Assembly: GCA_964371695.1 (NCBI GenBank)
Contig: CAYJOG010000133.1
Coordinates: 1 to 6,288 of the forward strand
Direction: 5' to 3'
Source of the DNA: CAYJOG01 sp964371695 [NCBI: uncultured bacterium]
Lineage (GTDB): Bacteria > CAYJOG01
Length of the DNA: 6,288 nt
In this document: positions 1 through 5,500 of the stretch, in pieces
How positions within the stretch are numbered: position 1 is the stretch's first letter
Layout of the letters: the number at the start of each line of letters is the position of its first letter
Program-made: the position numbers and the translations under genes
The notes under the pieces: model-generated
Databases searched by the model: none
What the model was told of the DNA's origin: nothing
Seen by the model: the letters and a program-made list of their open reading frames with translations, nothing else

Positions 1-19
1 CCATGGCGCTCAGCGCTAC

Positions 20-57
20 GCGCCGGGCGCTTCCTTCGAACCCCTCCCTGTCCGCCA
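20..57 (+). pseudogene. Degenerate 3'-half fragment of a tRNA-Ser, inverted relative to the intact tRNA
   Basis: Positions 35-57 repeat the T-loop, 3' T-stem, acceptor strand, discriminator and CCA of the neighbouring tRNA-Ser, in the opposite orientation, with one difference in 23 bases (C41 against the T expected from position 98). Upstream, 20-33 (GCGCCGGGCGCTTC) resembles the variable arm of the same tRNA. The 5' strand of the T-stem (GAGGG) is missing, so a T-arm cannot form. There is no anticodon arm or D-arm that I can recognise in 1-19, so this cannot be a working tRNA. It may be a decayed duplicate, or a remnant of site-specific recombination at the tRNA 3' end, which is a common attachment site for integrative elements. 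The origin is inference; the homology is seen directly. Confidence 0.6.
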
Positions 58-104
58 ATTTGGTTGGGGTTTATGAATTGATGGCGGACAGGGAGGGATT
101 CGAA
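35..104. repeat. 23-bp inverted repeat formed by the tRNA-Ser 3' end and its inverted copy
   Basis: The arms are 35-57 and 82-104, separated by 24 bases. They match at 22 of 23 positions, and the one difference becomes a G-U wobble in the minus-strand transcript. A short AATT/AATT pairing (58-61 with 76-79) can extend the helix inward past a 2-base bulge. A transcript running past the tRNA CCA end could fold the trailer back onto the tRNA T-arm and acceptor strand. No U-run follows the distal arm, so it does not look like a normal intrinsic terminator. Confidence 0.8.
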
Positions 105-172
105 CCCTCGAAGCGCTTTTGGCGCTTACTCACTTAGCAGGCGAGTGCCTTCAGCCGCTCGGCCACCTGTCC
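82..172 (-). tRNA. serX: tRNA-Ser (anticodon GCU)
   Basis: Read on the minus strand, this folds as a class II cloverleaf of 91 bases including CCA. The acceptor stem GGACAGG/CCTGTCC is followed by discriminator G and an encoded CCA (82-84). The anticodon stem CTCGC/GTGAG closes the loop CTGCTAA with anticodon GCT at 138-136. A long variable arm pairs AAGCGC with GCGCTT. The T-arm is GAGGG/CCCTC around TTCGAAT. The long variable arm and discriminator G are serine identity elements. It decodes AGC and AGU, codons used heavily in the giant gene to the right. It is transcribed divergently from the acyl-CoA dehydrogenase gene. The symbol is generic; the isotype and anticodon are certain. Confidence 0.97.
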
Positions 173-201
173 AATGCCCGGCCCACTGAGCCGGAAACCT
201 T

Positions 202-229
202 ATTCTACCGCTTATCCGCCTCGCTCCAA
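202..229 (-). promoter_or_regulatory. Probable sigma70 promoter of the tRNA-Ser gene
   Basis: On the minus strand, TTGGAG (229-224) and TAGAAT (207-202) are separated by 16 bases. They place the start of transcription about 20-25 bases before the tRNA 5' end at 172, a short leader typical of tRNA genes. This is a prediction from motif and spacing only. Confidence 0.55.
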
Positions 230-271
230 GCCCAAAAAATCCGTGGCCCTCAAAAAATTCCATAGTCCACC

Positions 272-300
272 TTGAATTAGTTTAAGTGGAATAGTAAAAT
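272..300 (+). promoter_or_regulatory. Sigma70-type promoter of the acyl-CoA dehydrogenase gene
   Basis: TTGAAT (272-277) and TAAAAT (295-300) are separated by exactly 17 bases, close to the TTGACA/TATAAT consensus, in an AT-rich patch that stands out from the GC-rich surroundings. Transcription would start near 306-308, leaving a leader of about 21-23 bases. An imperfect dyad, CTTGAA-TTAG-TTTAAG (271-286, five of six pairs), covers the -35 element and could be an operator for a repressor. The dyad does not match a fatty-acid regulator site I know, so its role is inference. Confidence 0.75.
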
Positions 301-317
301 TTGACTAATTTCCCTTC

Positions 318-322
318 GGAGG
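318..322 (+). promoter_or_regulatory. Ribosome binding site of the acyl-CoA dehydrogenase gene
   Basis: A perfect GGAGG lies 6 bases before the ATG at 329. It fixes this start over other in-frame candidates. Confidence 0.9.
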
Positions 323-328
323 TCATCA

Positions 329-2149
329 ATGGGCACAGCCACCATAGACAAATCGCTTTCACTCGAAGAGCGCATCAAAAACGCCGGGGTCCGCGTGCGG
401 CCTCTCAGCAACTACTACACCGACAACGCCGATCTCAAGTTCATCGTCGAAAAGGTCATTGACTGGGACGCCATCCTGGAGTTCTGCCACGACCTGGACA
501 AGGACATCTTCCTCGACCTCATCACCACTGCGGGCAAAATCGCGGGCGAGCGCATCGCGCCGCGCCTTACCGTGAACGACCGCGAAGGCAGCTACCTCAA
601 CCCCGAAACCGGCGAAGTGGACTGGGCCGAAGGCGTGGAGGCCACCGAGGCGGATTTTCTGGAATCAGGCAATGCCTGCATTCTGCTTCACGAGCACGGC
701 GGCTTGGGCATGCCCTTTGCCGTGACCAGTGTGCTGGGTGAAATGGTGAGCCGGGCGGACATCGCCGCAGGCATGCGCAGCGGCCTGACCGGCGGCGTGG
801 CCGAAACCCTCGAGGCATTCGGCAGCGAGGAACTCAAAGCCGCGTGGCTGCCCAAGTTTGTGGCGGGCGAAGTGCGCGCCAGCATGGACCTCACCGAGGC
901 GCAGGCAGGCTCTGGCCTGGGCGACGTGCTCACCCGCGCCGAAAAAATCCCCGGTCAGCCTGATAACGTGCGCAAAATCACCGGCACCAAAATGTTCATC
1001 ACCGCCGGAGATGGTGACCTGCACCTGGCCCTGGCCCGCGACGAAGAAGTCTTTGAAAGCACCAAGGGCAACACCAAGGGCATCAGCATGTACCTGATTC
1101 CCAAAGAGGTGGACGGCAAGTCCAACAACATCACCATCACCAAAACCGAGCACAAGCTGGGCATCAACAGCAGCGCCACCTGTGCGCTCGCTTATGACGG
1201 CAGCGTGGGTTATCTCGTGGGCAACGTGGGCGAAGGCATGAAACACATGCTGCGCCTGATGTACGGCGCCCGCCTGGGTGTGGCCGCACAGGGTCTGGGA
1301 CTGGCCGAGGCCGCCTATCGCGAGGCCTATGACTTCGCCACCAACACCCGCAAACAGTTCGGCAAACGCATTCGCGATTTCGAACTCATCACCGAGCGGC
1401 TGGTGAACATGAAGGCCTCCCTCGAGGCCCAGCGCGCCCTGATGTACGAATGCTCCGTGGCCGTGGACATCGCCTATGGCCTGGACAGGCAGTTCCGCGA
1501 CGGTCTGGTGAAGGAAGAAGACAAAGCCGCCAAGCAGAAGCTGCAAAAAGCCATGCACGGCAAGTCCCGCGTGCTCACGCCCCTCATCAAGTACATGGCC
1601 AGCGAAGAATGTGTGCGCATCGCCAAAGAGGCCGTGCAGGTGCATGGCGGCGTGGGCTTCACCAAGGAATATCTCGTGGAACACTTCTACCGCGACAGCA
1701 TCATCACCACCATCTACGAAGGCACCAGCGAAATTCAGCTTTCCATGGCACTCAGAGACAGCCTGGGGGCGCAACTGCTGGCCGGTGTGATGCAGGAAGT
1801 CAAGGACTTCATCAAGGCCCCGCCCGAAGGCGTGGACACCGATGACCTGGAACTGTTGAAGAAATCCGGCGCGGAGCTGGAGGGCATTCTGCAGGCCCTC
1901 ATGGAGCAGTACATGGCCACCCAGAGCATCGGCTACGCCCTGCTGTGCGCCCGCGAAATCGGCGAGATCATCATCGATGTCTACTGCTCTTACCTGCTGC
2001 TCAAACAAAGCCTGCTGGATGACCGCAAAAAGAAGGTCGCCAAGGTTTTTCTGCACAGCGCCTATCCCCGCTGCCTCGCCAAGGCCGCCAAGGTCAAGAG
2101 CAAGAGCAGCATCATTCTGGAAGCAGCCAGTGAAATTCTTGATGCTTAA
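329..2149 (+). CDS. Acyl-CoA dehydrogenase, long (about 600-residue) type
   Basis: A flavoprotein that oxidises acyl-CoA thioesters at the alpha-beta bond, passing electrons to an electron-transfer flavoprotein, in the cytoplasm. At 606 residues it is longer than classical enzymes of about 380. It matches the long subgroup that includes M. tuberculosis FadE5 and DmdC: an extra N-terminal segment (about 1-40), the alpha-beta-alpha dehydrogenase core (about 75-480) and a C-terminal helical domain (about 485-606). Visible motifs are MDLTEAQAGSG (186-196), GTKMFITAG (219-227), RKQFG (341-345), QVHGGVGF (437-444) and YEGTSEIQ (463-470). E464 corresponds to the catalytic base of medium-chain enzymes. 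G196 replaces an aspartate that is nearly constant in TEPxAGSD. The start is set by GGAGG at 318-322. The gene has its own promoter and terminators and appears monocistronic. The exact substrate (fatty acyl, methylthiopropionyl or other) cannot be told, so I give no symbol. Confidence 0.95.
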   Translation: MGTATIDKSLSLEERIKNAGVRVRPLSNYYTDNADLKFIVEKVIDWDAILEFCHDLDKDIFLDLITTAGKIAGERIAPRLTVNDREGSYLNPETGEVDWAEGVEATEADFLESGNACILLHEHGGLGMPFAVTSVLGEMVSRADIAAGMRSGLTGGVAETLEAFGSEELKAAWLPKFVAGEVRASMDLTEAQAGSGLGDVLTRAEKIPGQPDNVRKITGTKMFITAGDGDLHLALARDEEVFESTKGNTKGISMYLIPKEVDGKSNNITITKTEHKLGINSSATCALAYDGSVGYLVGNVGEGMKHMLRLMYGARLGVAAQGLGLAEAAYREAYDFATNTRKQFGKRIRDFELITERLVNMKASLEAQRALMYECSVAVDIAYGLDRQFRDGLVKEEDKAAKQKLQKAMHGKSRVLTPLIKYMASEECVRIAKEAVQVHGGVGFTKEYLVEHFYRDSIITTIYEGTSEIQLSMALRDSLGAQLLAGVMQEVKDFIKAPPEGVDTDDLELLKKSGAELEGILQALMEQYMATQSIGYALLCAREIGEIIIDVYCSYLLLKQSLLDDRKKKVAKVFLHSAYPRCLAKAAKVKSKSSIILEAASEILDA

Positions 2150-2155
2150 AGATTT

Positions 2156-2187
2156 CTGACAAAACGCCATCCGTGTCGTTTTGTCAG
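2156..2187. terminator. 11-bp perfect hairpin just after the dehydrogenase stop codon
   Basis: The arms CTGACAAAACG (2156-2166) and CGTTTTGTCAG (2177-2187) pair perfectly around a 10-base loop. The hairpin begins 7 bases after the TAA. No U-run follows, so it may protect the 3' end of the mRNA or pause the polymerase rather than terminate alone. Confidence 0.45.
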
Positions 2188-2192
2188 CGCCG

Positions 2193-2215
2193 TGCCGGGA
2201 AATAAATTCCCGGCA
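2193..2215. repeat. 9-bp perfect hairpin (TGCCGGGAA/TTCCCGGCA)
   Basis: The arms 2193-2201 and 2207-2215 pair perfectly around the 5-base loop ATAAA. No U-tract follows. It is the second hairpin in the series behind the dehydrogenase gene; its function is not clear. Confidence 0.5.
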
Positions 2216-2224
2216 ACGAGCGCA

Positions 2225-2255
2225 AAAACCGGAGGGTCTTTGACCCTCCGGTTTT
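2225..2255. terminator. Strong bidirectional intrinsic terminator
   Basis: A 14-bp perfect stem joins AAAACCGGAGGGTC (2225-2238) to its complement (2242-2255) around a TTT loop. It has A residues at the left foot and TTTT at the right foot. This is the classical intrinsic terminator form and can act on both strands. It is the most likely main terminator of the acyl-CoA dehydrogenase transcript, 75 bases after the stop. Confidence 0.85.
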
Positions 2256-2259
2256 CGGG

Positions 2260-2278
2260 GCGGGCCATCCAGGCCCGC
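2260..2278. repeat. 7-bp GC-only hairpin (GCGGGCC/GGCCCGC)
   Basis: The arms 2260-2266 and 2272-2278 pair perfectly around ATCCA. No U-tract follows. It starts 5 bases after the bidirectional terminator. Confidence 0.4.
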
Positions 2279-2283
2279 TCAGC

Positions 2284-2313
2284 CCCCCTGAAAAAACCAG
2301 TTTTGCCAGGGGG
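2284..2313. repeat. Nested hairpin CCCCCTG/CAGGGGG with inner A/T pairing
   Basis: The outer arms 2284-2290 and 2307-2313 pair perfectly. Inside them an A-run (2291-2296) can pair with TTTT (2301-2304) around CCAG. It could be another terminator-like element, but the U-run is inside the stem rather than after it. Confidence 0.4.
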
Positions 2314-2339
2314 CCTGACCGATTTTGAGTCAATAAATT

Positions 2340-2351
2340 AACCAATTGGTT
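2340..2351. promoter_or_regulatory. Perfect 12-bp palindrome AACCAATTGGTT
   Basis: This is a loopless perfect dyad in an AT-rich island between two terminator-like hairpins. It resembles a protein-binding operator more than an RNA hairpin. No promoter that I can recognise lies beside it, so the role is unknown. Confidence 0.3.
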
Positions 2352-2361
2352 TGATTTTGTC

Positions 2362-2395
2362 GCCAAAAGGCCTCCTGCGGGGGGCCTTTTTTGGC
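2362..2395 (+). terminator. Intrinsic terminator with six-T tail
   Basis: AAAAGGCCTCC (2365-2375) pairs with GGGGGCCTTTT (2380-2390), with one T-G wobble, around the loop TGCG. The T-run spans 2387-2392. GCC (2362-2364) and GGC (2393-2395) can extend the foot. It is the last of the series and insulates the giant gene from read-through. Confidence 0.8.
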
Positions 2396-2596
2396 TTTCA
2401 GCCGGGCAAACGATGCTGTTTTCTGTTAATCTCAACAGTACGTTTCCCGTGTCAACATCGTTAATGAACGTCTGTGGGGGGTACACACCCTCAGTGGGAC
2501 AAATTGCGTTTTTGTGACGCAGGACACGTCTTTCGCTTTTCTTAAATGTTAACTTCCAGCAGCTCTTCCCGGAGGTCGAAAAAAGACAAGGCACGA
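2396..2596. other. Upstream region of the giant surface-protein gene, with weak dyads but no clear promoter
   Basis: About 200 bases lie between the last terminator and the next gene. I see an imperfect long-range dyad (AACGATG at 2409-2415 with CATCGTT at 2456-2462) enclosing a small hairpin, CTGTT/AACAG (2423-2427 and 2434-2438). No -35/-10 pair with good spacing stands out. GGAGG occurs at 2571-2575, 21 bases before the ATG at 2597, too far for a standard ribosome binding site. An in-frame ATG at 2546, directly after an in-frame TAA (2543-2545), lacks any Shine-Dalgarno sequence. No riboswitch class was recognised. Confidence 0.4.
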
Positions 2597-5500
2597 ATGG
2601 CCACAGGCAGCAACCATAGGGTTTCAGTCCTGAACGTCGTCCCGGCGATGATTTTGCCGTGGCTGAACTTCGTGTCGTCGTGGGTGGACTGGAACCGGCG
2701 TCATCGCTGGGGGCCCCTGCGCGAGGCGCTGCGCATGCCGCCCATGCGGTTTCAGGAATGGTGTTTTGCTTTGGGCCTTGGCGCGATGCTGGGGCTTTCG
2801 CCGTTACTGCCCCGCACGGTTTATGCCGGTGCGGTGAAAAGCGGCGGCAGTTACACCATCGAAAAAGACGTGATGAGCAACGGCGGTGTTGAAAAAACCG
2901 GCGGCAGCTACAGCGCGTCAGCGGTCATCGCCCAGCCCGCGGGCTACAAGGACATGACCGGCGGTGTTTATGTCGTGCATGGTGGTTATTACGGCGGTCA
3001 CGACGATGACCCGCCCACCGTGTATTCCGTGGTGTTGCTGGACACCGACAGCGATGGCGTGATCAACGAAGCCGTGGTGAGTTTCTCGGAACCCATGAAA
3101 GACAGCACCATCAACGTGGCCGATGTGGTGGCGGGCTTCAGCATCACCGGCGGCACGGTGGGCAGTGTGGACAACGTGACCGACGCGGGGGGCTTTGCCA
3201 AGGCCAACGCGGTGGACCCCGGCGTGGCGGATGATAACTTCATCACGCTGTCCGTCTCCGGCTACACCCTGGCCACCGCCCCCACCACCGTGGCGTTCAC
3301 CTATCAGGCCGGGCGGTTCCACGATCACAGCCAGTTGCAGATGCAGTCGCAGGCCTCGCTCACGGTGGTGGATCAGGCCGCGCCGGTGCTGCAATACGTG
3401 CAGGGCCGCGTGGGCAGCGCCAACCTGCTGGTGCAGTTCAGTGAGCCGGTTTACAGCACCCCCGGCGCGGGCAATCTGGTGAACACGGACTTCACCTACA
3501 CCGACATTGACGACAGCCGGGGCGTGAGCAGCGTGTCCCACACGGGAGGCCAGAGCATGGCCACGGTGATTCTGGGTTTTGCCCTGGACAACGCCAACGA
3601 CCTGAGCACAGACACCCTGGCCGCCGCGGCCACGAACATCTACGACAACGCAGGCAATGCCGCGCCCACCACGCCCGTCATGGTGACCGAGCGGGTGCTG
3701 GTGTGGAGCGGCGTGGTGAACACCACCATGAGCAACGCGGGCAACTGGGACAAAAACCGCGTGCCCTCCGCTGAAGACCGGCAGGTCATCACCAACAACG
3801 GCCGCACGCCCGCCACGGTGGACGTGGGTCTGGCTACGGTGGGGGGCGTCACTGTCAACGCCGGGGCCACGCTGGATGGCGGCGGCCAGACTCTCACCAA
3901 TCAGGGCGATTTCCTGGTGTCTGGTGTGTTCAACCCCGCCGGGGGCGGGGTGAGTTTCACCGGCGCGGGGCCTTACACGCTGAGCGCCTCCAGCCTGGGC
4001 GGTTTGCAGGTTTCCGGTCCCACGGTGGTGGTGTCGGCGAGCAATCTGGCGGTGGCGGCCAACCTGGACCTGAACGGCATTCTGAGCGTCAGTGCTGGTC
4101 TGGACGTGGCTCTCACGGGCGACGCCATCGGCACGGGCGGCAACGTGGAGCTTTCCGGCAGCAGCACATTCACCGTGAACGGCAACCTCAACCTTGGGGG
4201 ATCGGGCATCGTGTGCGCCGCCGCCAGCACCTGCAACATCCGCCTGTTGGGACAGGTGAGCCCCCTGGGCGGTCTCACTGCCGGGCTGGGCACGGTGGAA
4301 TATGGCCGCACCACCGGCATTCAAAACGTGCTGGCCCTCACCTATAACAATCTGGTCATCAGCAACAGCGGCCAGACAGCCACACTGGCTGGTGTGGCCA
4401 CGGTGAGTGGTGATTTCACGTTGGTCCTCAACGGTCAGTTTGATGGTGCGTCAAACCTGCTGACCGTCAAGGGGAATGTCACCACGCTGGGGGCAAACCC
4501 GGACCCGTTCCTGAACACGGTGCTGACCCTGACGGGCGCGGGCAACACGCAGCAGATCAGCGTGAGTGATGAACTGACTGGCCTGACGGTGAACAAGACC
4601 GGCGGCGTGGCGCGGGTGGCAAACACCTTCGGCAGCCTGCCGCTGGGGAACTTCACGCTCACCAGTGGCGAGTTTGACCTGAACGGAAAAATTGTGGCCA
4701 TGAACGGCCCCGTGCTGATGCAGGGGGGCGTGTTGGTGGCGGACCTCACCGGCAGCAAGCTCACCAGCGTCAACCCCGGCACGGTGCGGTATGCCCTGGA
4801 GGTGAACGGGGCCACGCTGAGCGTGAGCAACCTGATTGTGGAAAGCACCAATGCCAATGGCCTGAGCTTCAGCGCGGGCACCATCACAGCCCTGGACAAC
4901 GTGGAGTGGCGGCAGGGCCAGACGCGCTTTGCCCGGTTTGACGGCGCGCTGGGGGCGCTCACTTTTAACAACCATTACTTCGACGCAGCCCTCACCAACA
5001 ACTTCCGCACCGAGGCGGGCAGCGGCGGCAGCATCACCGTGAACAACGCCACCGGGCCAGGCGCAGGGCCGCTATTTGAAGACCAGCTTGGGGCGGTCAT
5101 CAACTGGCCCGGCATGGTCATTCTCTCTGGCGCGTGCAACGGCAACGACCCCATGGCCTATGCGGTGAACGGCGTGGTCATGGGCACGTTTGCCTGTTCG
5201 GCAGGCACTTATGCCACCAACGCCTTGGTGGCGGGCGGCGACAAAGTGGTGGTGTTCTATGACGGCGTGGCCACCAAGGGCGCGGCGGTGATCATCGCCA
5301 GCGGCGCGGACACGAACGACCTCAACGTCACGGCCAGCAACATCCTGGTGCGCAACGACCAAAGCCCCGCTACGGGCATCGGCACCACCGACATCATCAC
5401 CGCCAGTGGCGTGGGGCCGGTGGACGCGGACATTCCCTGGACAGTGAACGTGGGCACCCAGGTGCGCCCCATCAACAACTCGGTGGTTTATGTGCCCGCA

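Noticed and set aside
665-2170. 501-codon minus-strand frame opposite the acyl-CoA dehydrogenase
   Set aside because: It is an antisense shadow of a gene with strong GC3 bias. The plus strand carries clear family motifs, a promoter and a ribosome binding site, and the antisense product matches nothing I recognise.
2512-2527. Possible CRP-like site TGTGA-N6-ACACG
   Set aside because: The second half-site matches the consensus at only three of five positions, and no promoter with correct spacing was found beside it.
2184-2594. 136-codon minus-strand frame in the intergenic region
   Set aside because: It runs through several terminator hairpins and lacks a convincing start signal or protein family features.
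2659-2892. 77-codon plus-strand frame overlapping the 5' end of the giant gene
   Set aside because: It is out of frame with the long open frame that carries the signal peptide, and it has no ribosome binding site.
2918-4324. 468-codon minus-strand frame, rich in His, Gly, Ala and Val
   Set aside because: It lies opposite the giant open frame. Its low-complexity His/Ala/Gly/Val composition is what GTG, GCC and AAC codons give when read backwards, and the plus-strand frame has signal-peptide and domain features.
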